DNA of 64,000 nt from Jejuia sp. UBA6058. Lineage in GTDB: Bacteria > Bacteroidota > Bacteroidia > Flavobacteriales > Flavobacteriaceae. The DNA lies in the NCBI GenBank assembly GCA_002428965.1, contig DIYI01000005.1, positions 186,829 through 250,828 of the forward strand. Reading direction: 5' to 3'. A model generated the notes under the pieces. It searched no databases and had not been told where the DNA came from. It saw only the letters and a program-made list of their open reading frames with translations. Both the position numbers and the translations under genes were made by a program. Positions 41,703 to 50,244 of the stretch are shown here, in pieces. Numbering within the stretch: the first letter of the stretch is position 1; each line of letters opens with the position of its first letter.

Positions 41703-42257
41703 ATGAAGAAAATTATCATTTGTATCGTTTCATGTTTATCAATAACACTTATGGCGCAAGAAAAAGACACACTACCGTATTATGAAATTCCAGAAGCAGC
41801 AAAAGAATATACAGAAGGCACTGTTGCCTCAAGAATGGTGGATGGTTTAGGGTTTCGATATTATTGGGCCACAGAGGGTTTAAGACCTGAAGATTTAGCT
41901 TATAAACCCAGTGAATCTGGGAGGTCTTCTGGAGAAACTATTGAGCATTTATATGGGTTATCAAACTTTATCTTAAGTTCTATAATTAAAGATTTTAAGC
42001 GTATTGACCGTAAAGAAATGACTTTTGATGAGAAGCGAAAACAAACCTTGCTGAACTTTAAAAAAGCTTCTGATATTTTACGAACTACCGAAGATCTGTC
42101 GCAATTTGATAATGAGATGTATCCGTTTTGGAATGTTATTAACGGACCAATAGCTGATGCTTTGTGGCATTGTGGACAGGTTGTGATGTTAAGACGGGCT
42201 TCTGGAAACCCTTTTAATTCAAAGGTGAGTGTGTTTCAAGGTAAGTTAAGAGACTAA
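41703..42257 (+). CDS. Secreted DinB-like protein
   Basis: A 184-residue protein with a signal peptide (1-19, LMAQ cleavage). The rest resembles the DinB/YfiT four-helix fold: RYYWATEGL near 53, SGETIEHLYGL near 77-87, and ADALWHCGQVVMLRRASGNP near 152-171. The His residues of EHLYGL and LWHCGQ match metal-ligand positions of DinB proteins. Most DinB proteins are cytoplasmic, so an exported one is unusual. It might bind a metal or a thiol in the periplasm. Function unknown. Confidence 0.72.
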   Translation: MKKIIICIVSCLSITLMAQEKDTLPYYEIPEAAKEYTEGTVASRMVDGLGFRYYWATEGLRPEDLAYKPSESGRSSGETIEHLYGLSNFILSSIIKDFKRIDRKEMTFDEKRKQTLLNFKKASDILRTTEDLSQFDNEMYPFWNVINGPIADALWHCGQVVMLRRASGNPFNSKVSVFQGKLRD

Positions 42258-42258
42258 T

Positions 42259-43437
42259 TTATAAATAGCTCAACCACCATTTATCCTTATTATTCGCTTT
42301 GTAAAGCATGTATTTTCTGCTAGGGAAATACAGTAAAGTAATTACAAATAACCACACCAGATAAACCACAAACAAAGAATAGCCATAATTAATAAGTTTA
42401 GCATTCATAAAAACCTCATTGGTAAGAATCATGTCTTTCCAATTTCCACCAAAAATTAAGATACCAATTATTGCTAAAACATGTAAAACAACAATATGCA
42501 GGAAATAGTAGAATAAAGGCACACGACCAAAAACTAGAAGTATGTAGGTAATCCTATTTTTTATGTTTTCAATGGCATATAAAAATAAAAGTGAAGGCCC
42601 AATAGTGATTAATAAATACGATAGAGATGGTGGATACTTAGTAACATTAAAAAATGAAAGAACCGTTTTGGTTGTTGTATCTTGATACGTCCAAGGCACC
42701 AAATCACCGTAAAGGTTTATACCTCTAATAATGAAGAACAATACAATACTCGTAAGACCGATTCTTAATAGATATTTTCTTCGTATTTCAGGTAGAAAGT
42801 CCTTGTTATAAAATTTACCAAAACAATACCCTAAACTTATCAACCCAAACCATGGAATTATTGGATATGCAAAAGCAAACATTGTATCGCCAATTTGAAT
42901 GAATTGCGACTGATGCAGTGTATACCAAACTAAGGACTTGAAACTGGTTCCTTGCATTACGATATCGTCCAATAAGTTGTGGCCTGCTACTAGCACTAAC
43001 CCCAATATTAAAATAGCTTTAATAGGAAGGTATATAGTAAAAGAAAGTAGTATCATGCACAAGCCAATAGCCCAAATTACCTGTAGAATTATAAAACCAT
43101 AGGTGATATCAAACTTCCAAACAAAATTATTGACTACCAAAGCAAGAAGAATTAACCAAAACCCTCTTGTTATTAAAAACTTGAATAATTGTGTTTTTGT
43201 TTTTTTAGCACCATATAGAAATGCAGATGTACCCGCTAAAAAAATAAAGACGGGAGCGCAATAATGAGTAATAAACCTTGTAATGAAAAGGAAAGGCGTT
43301 GTGGTCTCTAAATTGGTTGGATCTGAAAAAAAGGAGCCGTAATGAAAATAGTCTCTAGTATGGTCCAATGCCATTAGTACCATTACAAGACCTCTTAAGA
43401 TATCGATGGATTCAATCCTAATAGATTTTACTTTCAA
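42259..43437 (-). CDS. DUF1624 / heparan-alpha-glucosaminide acetyltransferase-like membrane protein
   Basis: A 392-residue protein with about ten membrane helices. The N-terminus shows the family's SIDILRGLVMVLMALDH (10-26), where the Asp25-His26 pair lies in the segment that is catalytic in HGSNAT. Members transfer acetyl groups across a membrane to sugars, or have unknown roles. The start is TTG. It points against the DinB-like gene. Substrate not readable. Confidence 0.83.
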   Translation of the reverse strand: MKVKSIRIESIDILRGLVMVLMALDHTRDYFHYGSFFSDPTNLETTTPFLFITRFITHYCAPVFIFLAGTSAFLYGAKKTKTQLFKFLITRGFWLILLALVVNNFVWKFDITYGFIILQVIWAIGLCMILLSFTIYLPIKAILILGLVLVAGHNLLDDIVMQGTSFKSLVWYTLHQSQFIQIGDTMFAFAYPIIPWFGLISLGYCFGKFYNKDFLPEIRRKYLLRIGLTSIVLFFIIRGINLYGDLVPWTYQDTTTKTVLSFFNVTKYPPSLSYLLITIGPSLLFLYAIENIKNRITYILLVFGRVPLFYYFLHIVVLHVLAIIGILIFGGNWKDMILTNEVFMNAKLINYGYSLFVVYLVWLFVITLLYFPSRKYMLYKANNKDKWWLSYL

Positions 43438-43594
43438 ATTAAATGAGTTTAGGCTTCGGGAAGTTCGTTAAATATCTGTGAATAAGCAAATTTCATCTTA
43501 AAAACGAAACGGTTCATCTAAAAGCCTTGTTTTTCTATTAAAATTTACGACAAAAGTAATTTTGGTACTCTATTTTTATTTAAAACTATTAACT

Positions 43595-44551
43595 ATGAAG
43601 CCAAAACTTCTTATACCTTTTCTGGTTTGTTTTATTTTTAATTCAAGCTTCTCTCAGACGGATATAGAGGAATTACCTAGCCCTAATGGTTCGGAATATG
43701 CAAATATGAGTGGAAGTATTGATCAATCTCTTTCGGGAGCGAATGTATCTTGGGATTATACATCATTAACAGCATTGAGTGATATTTCAGTTGATACTTA
43801 TGTTGAAAATGCAAGTACTGCAACTATAACCACTACAACCAATGGGGTTCCATCAAGTTCTATTTCTTTAGTAAATCCTAACGCAGAAGTTGCTGTTACT
43901 GCGGCTGTGGCTTTTGATGTGCAATTAAATTACACAGACCCTGGGGTTGTTGGTACATTTCCTTTGAGTTTTAATTATAGCAATACAGATAATGTTGAAG
44001 GTACATTTTCGGGTTCTGGCATATCTGGAACAATACTTAACACAAGTACATTTGTAGTTGATGTTGATGCTTGGGGAAATTTAAAAGTAGGTACATTTGA
44101 TGGAGAAGTAACACGATTAAAAATTGTTCAAAATTTAAATTTATTGGTTGGTTTTGTGCCCACAACTGCTACACAGACCTCCTATTTTTATTATGATGCT
44201 AATAGCAGTGATTTGGTATTTAGAACCACTAGAGTTGTTGTCCCATTAGCATCATTAGATAATACAAGCTTAGAAATGCTTTCTACTTATACACTGAGTA
44301 CTACTGAAGTATCTTTAAAAGGAAAGGGAATAGCCTTAACGTCGAATCCAGTTAAAAATATTTTGAAACTAGATGTTAAAGGAGGTGCAAATGTAAAAGA
44401 AGTGGAGATTTATGATATTACAGGAAAACAAGTGCTGAGTTTTAAAAATAAATTCAACGATTTTGATGTCTCTCAATTGAAAGCTGGTTTGTTTATTTTA
44501 AGCGTTACCACGGATAAGGGAAATACTGTAAAGAAATTTATTAAGGAATAA
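43595..44551 (+). CDS. T9SS type A-sorted secreted protein
   Basis: A 318-residue protein with signal peptide (1-21) and a beta-rich middle without known motif (Ser, Thr, Val-rich, with repeated Leu-Ser-Asp stretches). Residues about 245-318 form a type A C-terminal sorting domain: a VKNILKLDV strand, the VEIYDITGKQVL block and an LKAGLFILSVTT block, ending Lys-Lys-Phe-Ile-Lys-Glu. It is thus exported through T9SS and released or anchored at the surface. The ATG at 43595 gives the signal peptide. Function unknown. Confidence 0.85.
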   Translation: MKPKLLIPFLVCFIFNSSFSQTDIEELPSPNGSEYANMSGSIDQSLSGANVSWDYTSLTALSDISVDTYVENASTATITTTTNGVPSSSISLVNPNAEVAVTAAVAFDVQLNYTDPGVVGTFPLSFNYSNTDNVEGTFSGSGISGTILNTSTFVVDVDAWGNLKVGTFDGEVTRLKIVQNLNLLVGFVPTTATQTSYFYYDANSSDLVFRTTRVVVPLASLDNTSLEMLSTYTLSTTEVSLKGKGIALTSNPVKNILKLDVKGGANVKEVEIYDITGKQVLSFKNKFNDFDVSQLKAGLFILSVTTDKGNTVKKFIKE

Positions 44552-44582
44552 AAAAAGCGTTTCAAATGTGAAACGCTTTTTT
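44551..44582. terminator. Bidirectional terminator between the T9SS cargo gene and lysA
   Basis: AAAAAAGCGTTTCA and TGAAACGCTTTTTT form a 14-bp stem with AATG loop. It ends with T on both strands and serves two converging genes. Confidence 0.9.
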
Positions 44583-44587
44583 AATAT

Positions 44588-45820
44588 TTAAGCTGTAACT
44601 TTTTCCTTTTTAGGAGAAAAATCTACCTCAATTTGATTGTTGAGAATATCTTGAAAGGTCTCGCGTTTTCTAATTAAATGCGATTTTCCTTTATACCATA
44701 ACACTTCTGCAGGTCTAAATCTTGAGTTATAATTACTCGCCATAGAGAAGCAATAAGCACCAGCGTTTTTAAAACGCAAAATATCACCTTCGTTTATTTC
44801 TTTAATACGTCTATTGTTACCAAATGTATCTGTTTCACAGATGTAACCTACAACAGAGTAAAAACGCTCTCTGCCATTTGGATTTGAGATATTATCAATC
44901 TCGTGGTGCGATCCATAAAACATGGGGCGTATTAAATGATTAAATCCAGAATCAATTTGAGCAAAAACGGTAGATGTTGTTTGTTTTACAGCATTTACTT
45001 GTGCTAAAAAATGCCCAGATTCGCTCACTAAAAACTTACCAGGTTCAAAGGCAAGGGTTAAATCTTTGCCATAACTTTTACAAAACTCATTAAACTTAGC
45101 CGATAATTTTTCACCTAATTCTTCTATATTAGTTTCAATATCACCAACTTTATAGGGCACTTTAAAGCCAGAACCAAAATCGATAAATTCCAAATTTTTG
45201 AATTGTTTTGCTGTATCAAATAAAATTTCGCTTGCATAGAGAAACACATCAATATCTAATATATCACTTCCTGTATGCATGTGTATGCCATTAATATTCA
45301 TTTTGGTATTTTCGACAATTCTCAATAAATGAGGTATTTGATGAATTGAGATTCCAAATTTAGAATCGATATGTCCCACAGAAATATTTGCATTTCCGCC
45401 TGCCATGACGTGCGGATTTATTCTTATACAAACAGGTGTATTAGGATGCGCTGTACCAAATTGTTCAAGAATGGACAGATTATCAATATTTATTTTTACA
45501 CCAAGTTTTGCGGCTTGCTCAATTTCATTTAAGGACACACCATTTGGGGTGTAGATTATTTGTTCTGGTAAAAAACCAGCAGCTAAACCAAGCTGAACTT
45601 CTTGAATGGAAACCGTATCAATTCCCGACCCTAAAGATTTTAATAGTTTTAGAATTGAAATATTTGATAATGCCTTTACTGCATAATTTATCTTCAGATG
45701 CTTTACGGCTTTAAAAGCATTCGTTAATCTTTTGTATTGTGACTCAATTTTCTCTCCATCATAAACGTATACAGGACTTCCGTATTCGTTTGCAACCTTT
45801 ACTAAATCGGTAGTTTTCAT
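44588..45820 (-). CDS. lysA: Diaminopimelate decarboxylase
   Basis: A 410-residue fold-type III PLP decarboxylase that makes lysine from meso-diaminopimelate. It has the PLP lysine in NYAVKALS (Lys49), HIDSKFG near 160, GSDILD near 195, FEPGKFLV near 266 and CETDTFG near 335. The ATG at 45820 lies 30 bp after a good promoter; an upstream start would add 8 unlikely residues. The family length is about 400-420. Confidence 0.94.
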   Translation of the reverse strand: MKTTDLVKVANEYGSPVYVYDGEKIESQYKRLTNAFKAVKHLKINYAVKALSNISILKLLKSLGSGIDTVSIQEVQLGLAAGFLPEQIIYTPNGVSLNEIEQAAKLGVKINIDNLSILEQFGTAHPNTPVCIRINPHVMAGGNANISVGHIDSKFGISIHQIPHLLRIVENTKMNINGIHMHTGSDILDIDVFLYASEILFDTAKQFKNLEFIDFGSGFKVPYKVGDIETNIEELGEKLSAKFNEFCKSYGKDLTLAFEPGKFLVSESGHFLAQVNAVKQTTSTVFAQIDSGFNHLIRPMFYGSHHEIDNISNPNGRERFYSVVGYICETDTFGNNRRIKEINEGDILRFKNAGAYCFSMASNYNSRFRPAEVLWYKGKSHLIRKRETFQDILNNQIEVDFSPKKEKVTA

Positions 45821-45841
45821 TTGGTGTTTTTTAATTTCGGA

Positions 45842-45871
45842 CAAAGATATTTTTTTGATTTCAAATTCAAA
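45842..45871 (-). promoter_or_regulatory. Promoter of lysA
   Basis: On the minus strand TTTG (45868-45871), an 18-bp spacer and TATCTTTG (45842-45849) match the TTG / TAnnTTTG consensus well. It supports the ATG at 45820. Confidence 0.62.
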
Positions 45872-45988
45872 TAAATATTGAAAATTTATACAAATTAAAC
45901 ATTTTGTTAATTATTTAACATAAATAATAGAGTTATAAATTCTACCTAATACTACTTTAATAAATTAGAATAATTACTTCTGATTATT

Positions 45989-45996
45989 TACATTTG
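45989..45996 (+). promoter_or_regulatory. -7 element of sucC
   Basis: TACATTTG matches TAnnTTTG, 27 bp before the sucC ATG. No TTG box at the expected distance. Confidence 0.45.
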
Positions 45997-46023
45997 TGCA
46001 TCTTAAAAACGGTTGAGCAAATT

Positions 46024-47214
46024 ATGAATTTACACGAATATCAAGGAAAAGAATTATTAAGTAGTTTTGGTGTACGCATTCAACGCGGAATTGTTGCTCA
46101 AACTGCTGATGAAGCGGTAGAGGCAGCCAAAAAATTAACTGAAGAGACAGGAACAGGTTGGCACGTTATTAAAGCCCAGGTACATGCAGGTGGACGTGGC
46201 AAAGGTGGCGGCGTTAAACTTGCCAAAAATTTAGAGGATGTTAAAGCACTTTCTGGCCAAATCATAGGTATGGATTTGGTAACGCCTCAAACTTCTGCCG
46301 AAGGTAAACGTGTGCATCAAGTATTGGTGGCCGAAGATGTATATTATCCAGGTGATTCTGAACCAGAAGAATATTATATGTCTGTTTTATTAAATAGAGC
46401 CAATGGTCGTAATATGATCATGTATTCTACCGAAGGAGGAATGGATATCGAGACAGTTGCGGAAGAAACACCACATTTAATATTCACCGAAGAAATTGAT
46501 CCAGCTACTGGAATTTTACCTTTTCAAGCACGTAAGATTGCTTTTAACTTAGGTTTATCGGGAGCAGCTTTTAAGGATATGACCAAGTTTGTATCAGCTT
46601 TATATACGGCTTACGTGAAGTCTGATTCTTCTTTATTTGAAATTAATCCAGTATTAAAGACAAGTGATGACAAAATTTTAGCGGTTGATGCTAAAGTATC
46701 TTTAGATGATAATGCTTTATTTAGACACAAAGATTTAGCAGAGTTACGCGATTTAAGAGAAGAAAACCCCATTGAGGTTGAGGCAGGCGAAAAAGGATTG
46801 AACTATGTAGATCTTGACGGAAATGTTGGGTGTATGGTAAACGGTGCAGGATTAGCAATGGCTACCATGGATTTAATTAAGCAAGCAGGTGGAGATCCTG
46901 CAAACTTCCTTGATGTTGGAGGTACTGCGGATGCCGCTAGAGTAGAGGCTGCGTTTAAAATTATATTAAAGGATCCAGCCGTAAAAGCAATTTTGATCAA
47001 TATTTTTGGTGGAATTGTAAGATGTGATCGCGTGGCACAGGGCGTAATTGATGCTTACAAAAACATGGGTAACATTGAAGTACCTATTATAGTGCGTTTA
47101 CAAGGAACGAATGCAGATGTTGCCAAAGAACTAATTGATAACTCTGGTTTAGATGTTTTAAGTGCAACAGAATTTCAAGAAGCTGCTGATAAAGTCCAAG
47201 AGGTTTTGGCTTAG
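46024..47214 (+). CDS. sucC: Succinyl-CoA synthetase (ADP-forming) beta subunit
   Basis: A 396-residue TCA-cycle subunit with an N-terminal ATP-grasp domain: MNLHEYQGKELL (1-12), KAQVHAGGRGKGGGVKL near 46-62, and EINPV near 197. The C-terminal CoA-ligase part has NGAGLAMATMDLI near 265 and NIFGGIVRCDRVAQG near 324. It starts at ATG 46024, after a -7 element. The alpha subunit (sucD) is not beside it; it must be elsewhere. Followed by a terminator. Confidence 0.96.
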   Translation: MNLHEYQGKELLSSFGVRIQRGIVAQTADEAVEAAKKLTEETGTGWHVIKAQVHAGGRGKGGGVKLAKNLEDVKALSGQIIGMDLVTPQTSAEGKRVHQVLVAEDVYYPGDSEPEEYYMSVLLNRANGRNMIMYSTEGGMDIETVAEETPHLIFTEEIDPATGILPFQARKIAFNLGLSGAAFKDMTKFVSALYTAYVKSDSSLFEINPVLKTSDDKILAVDAKVSLDDNALFRHKDLAELRDLREENPIEVEAGEKGLNYVDLDGNVGCMVNGAGLAMATMDLIKQAGGDPANFLDVGGTADAARVEAAFKIILKDPAVKAILINIFGGIVRCDRVAQGVIDAYKNMGNIEVPIIVRLQGTNADVAKELIDNSGLDVLSATEFQEAADKVQEVLA

Positions 47215-47245
47215 TTTTAACGCATTTCAAAAATAATAATAAACT

Positions 47246-47280
47246 AAAGATAGTATCGAAAGGTACTATCTTTTTTTATT
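47246..47280 (+). terminator. Terminator of sucC
   Basis: Arms AAAGATAGTA and TACTATCTTT (10 bp) with an 8-base loop and a run of T. Confidence 0.86.
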
Positions 47281-47702
47281 CTTATTTGGTCATGCAATTT
47301 TAAATTATGTCTATTTTTCTTCATATGGATTCTAATTCTCTTTCTTGTAAAATATGCATATGCATTTCATCGATTTTGCATTTTTGTAGTAGTGATTTTA
47401 GCATTTTCCGAAGAAGGGAAACGAGATTTTTAAAATCTGCAGGCGGCATTGCTCAATATTTAGTTCTTAAATGGTGTTAATTAATTGATATTCAGTTGTT
47501 TGTATCTATGTAACTTTCTAGGTTTAAGCTATCGATAAAATGATAAGTTGCGCTTTTTTCAGATTAAAAAAAATCGCAGAAGATGAACACTATAAAAATG
47601 CCGATAAAGCGCATATGGTTTTTCGATGAGCGTATACATATCTACGATTAACGCTGGTACTTTCTGTTTAAATTTATATCAAACAATTTTAGCCCTAAGA
47701 GC
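47281..47702. other. 422-bp gap with no supported gene
   Basis: AT-rich, with stop codons in most frames. One 57-residue open frame (47307-47480) has no signal or coding character and is not called. No RNA gene, clear promoter or repeat was recognised. It may hold the untranslated leader of the next gene. Confidence 0.5.
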
Positions 47703-48116
47703 ATGATAAACAGAATGGAAAAATTGAGTCTCTTATCAGAAATGATTGCTTTCGCACAATATGATAAGGATATTAATGAGATTGAGTATAATTTTTTGCT
47801 TGGTGTAGCGAAACAATTGGATATTTCTCGAGAGGATTTTGAATACCTGATAAATAATCCAATAAGTTACACACACTTAAAATCGCATAGTGAGCGTATT
47901 GTACAGTTTCACAGATTGGTTTTATTAATGAACATTGAACAAGAACAGCAAAATAATAGCCCATCAGCGGGAGTTATAAAACTTTATAATTTTGGATTAA
48001 GAATGGGCTTAAGTCATGAATCTATTTCTAAGGTATTGTACCTAATGGAAAGTTTTCCGAACAAAGTAGTACCACCAGATGTGTTGATTGATATATTTAA
48101 AACACAGTACAATTAA
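47703..48116 (+). CDS. Small helical protein, TerB-like (weak)
   Basis: A 137-residue mostly helical, soluble protein. The early stretch LLSEMIAFAQYDKDINEIEYNFLLGVAKQL is a TerB-like helical pattern with an acidic loop, but metal-ligand residues are not clear. The ATG at 47715 is also possible. It converges with uvrB, with a long shared hairpin between them. Function unknown. Confidence 0.58.
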   Translation: MINRMEKLSLLSEMIAFAQYDKDINEIEYNFLLGVAKQLDISREDFEYLINNPISYTHLKSHSERIVQFHRLVLLMNIEQEQQNNSPSAGVIKLYNFGLRMGLSHESISKVLYLMESFPNKVVPPDVLIDIFKTQYN

Positions 48117-48154
48117 TATTGAATATTAAATAAGTTACTAACTAATTAATAAAT

Positions 48155-48186
48155 GAAAAGCTAAAAGTTTATACTTTTAGCTTTTC
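48155..48186. terminator. Long inverted repeat between the TerB-like gene and uvrB
   Basis: GAAAAGCTAAAAGT and ACTTTTAGCTTTTC form a perfect 14-bp stem with TTAT loop. It spans the uvrB stop codon. The T-tracts are within the stem, not after it. It may end both converging transcripts. Confidence 0.55.
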
Positions 48187-50172
48187 TAGTTTATTTTGGT
48201 AAGTTTTAATATCGTCTCGCAGTTGAGCAGCAACAATAAAGTCTAAGGCTTTCGCCGCTTCTTCCATTAATTTGCGCTTCTCTCTAATTTTCTTCTCTAG
48301 TTCTGGTTTAGTTAAATATTCGCTTTCAGGTTCAGCTGCCTTAGCAGCCTCTAATTCATAACTATATGTGCTTACCGAGTTTTTAGCAAGAGCATTATCT
48401 AAACTTTTATTTAATGCTTGCGGTGTTATGTCGTTTTCATTGTTGTAAGATATTTGTTTTTCACGTCGGTAGTTGGTTTCGTCAATAGTTTTTTGCATAC
48501 TATTGGTGATTTTATCAGCATACATAATAGCTTTTCCGTTCAAATTTCTTGCGGCTCTTCCGACAGTTTGGGTTAATGACCTGTTTGATCTTAAAAAACC
48601 TTCTTTATCCGCATCTAAAATAGCAACTAGGGATACTTCAGGTAAATCTAAGCCTTCTCTTAGCAGGTTTACCCCCACCAAAACATCAAACAATCCTTTT
48701 CTTAAATCTTGCATAATTTCAACACGTTCTAAAGTATCTACATCGCTATGAATGTATCTACACCTAATTTGAATACGATCTAAGTATTTGGTCAATTCCT
48801 CCGCCATTCTTTTGGTTAAGGTGGTAACTAGTGTACGCTCGTCTTTTTCAACTCTAAGTTGAATTTCTTCAATTAAATCATCAATTTGATTCAGACTTGG
48901 GCGTACCTCAATTATTGGATCCAATAGACCTGTAGGACGAATTACTTGCTCAACATAAATACCATCAGTTTTCTGTAGCTCGTAATCTGCAGGAGTTGCA
49001 CTTACATAAATTACCTGATTTTGAAGTGCTTCAAACTCTTCAAATTTTAGAGGCCGATTGTCCATTGCCGCGGGCAACCTAAAACCATATTCTACAAGAT
49101 TTTCTTTACGGCTTCTGTCACCACCATACATAGCATGTACTTGAGAAATAGTAACGTGACTTTCATCTACCACCATTAAATAGTCATCAGGAAAATAGTC
49201 TAACAAACAGAAAGGTCTTGTTCCTGGAGCTCTACCATCCAGGTATCTTGAATAATTTTCTATCCCAGAACAATAACCTAATTCTCTTATCATTTCTAAA
49301 TCAAACTCCGTACGTTCCTTAAGGCGTTTTGCTTCAAGGTGTTTACCAATATCTTTGAAATAATCGTGCTGCTTTACCAAATCATCTTGAATATCCTTAA
49401 TAGCATTTTGCAAAATTTCTGGTGAAGTAACAAACATATTAGCTGGATAGATATTTAACCTATCATAACGTTCAAGAACAGCATTGGTTTGTATATCAAA
49501 TGATTCAATCTCTTCAATTTCATCTCCAAAGAAATGAATACGGTAAGCGTCATCTGCATATCCAGGGAAAATATCAACTGTATCTCCTTTAATTCTAAAA
49601 TTACCATGTTTGAAATCTGCTTCCGTTCTAGAATATAGACTTTGTACAAGTTGATGCAGCAATTGTGTTCTAGAAATAACCTGATCTCTTTGTAAAGTAA
49701 TTACGTTTTTTTGAAATTCGAGTGGGTTGCCAATACCATATAAACATGAAACAGAGGCTACTACTAAAACATCTCTTCTTCCGGAAAGTAATGAGGATGT
49801 AGTACTTAATCGCATTTTTTCTATTTCTTCGTTTATAGAAAGATCTTTTTCGATATAAACTCCAGAAACAGGAATGTAGGCTTCTGGTTGGTAATAGTCA
49901 TAGTACGACACAAAATATTCTATGGCATTATTTGGAAAGAACTGCTTAAATTCAGAATACAGTTGGGCCGCTAATGTTTTGTTATGAGCTAAAACTAGAG
50001 TAGGTCTTTGCACTTCTTGAATAACATTGGCTACTGTAAATGTTTTACCTGAACCTGTTACACCTAAAAGTGTTTGGTACTTTTCTTCGGAAATAATTCC
50101 ATCGGCTAATTGCTTTATAGCTTCTGGTTGATCTCCGGTAGGTTTAAACTCAGATTCAATTTTGAATTTCAT
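48169..50172 (-). CDS. uvrB: Excinuclease ABC subunit B
   Basis: A 667-residue DNA-repair helicase that, with UvrA and UvrC, cuts out damaged DNA. Walker A is GVTGSGKT (37-44); the beta-hairpin YYDYYQPEAY near 92-101 follows; DESH near 338 is the Walker B box; GLDLPEVSLVAILDADKEGFLRS near 512 is motif V/VI. The C-terminal UVR domain (about 627-667) ends LEKL. Family length is about 665. Complete. Confidence 0.97.
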   Translation of the reverse strand: MKFKIESEFKPTGDQPEAIKQLADGIISEEKYQTLLGVTGSGKTFTVANVIQEVQRPTLVLAHNKTLAAQLYSEFKQFFPNNAIEYFVSYYDYYQPEAYIPVSGVYIEKDLSINEEIEKMRLSTTSSLLSGRRDVLVVASVSCLYGIGNPLEFQKNVITLQRDQVISRTQLLHQLVQSLYSRTEADFKHGNFRIKGDTVDIFPGYADDAYRIHFFGDEIEEIESFDIQTNAVLERYDRLNIYPANMFVTSPEILQNAIKDIQDDLVKQHDYFKDIGKHLEAKRLKERTEFDLEMIRELGYCSGIENYSRYLDGRAPGTRPFCLLDYFPDDYLMVVDESHVTISQVHAMYGGDRSRKENLVEYGFRLPAAMDNRPLKFEEFEALQNQVIYVSATPADYELQKTDGIYVEQVIRPTGLLDPIIEVRPSLNQIDDLIEEIQLRVEKDERTLVTTLTKRMAEELTKYLDRIQIRCRYIHSDVDTLERVEIMQDLRKGLFDVLVGVNLLREGLDLPEVSLVAILDADKEGFLRSNRSLTQTVGRAARNLNGKAIMYADKITNSMQKTIDETNYRREKQISYNNENDITPQALNKSLDNALAKNSVSTYSYELEAAKAAEPESEYLTKPELEKKIREKRKLMEEAAKALDFIVAAQLRDDIKTYQNKLEKLKV

Positions 50173-50244
50173 AACATAGTAACTCTAGTTTACTAAATTA
50201 CTTAAAGCAAGTGAAACTAAGAACTTATATGTAAAGATTTAGAT

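Noticed and set aside
47307..47480. 57-residue open frame in the gap after sucC
   Set aside because: No signal, no coding pattern, odd cysteine and serine content, and no link to neighbours.
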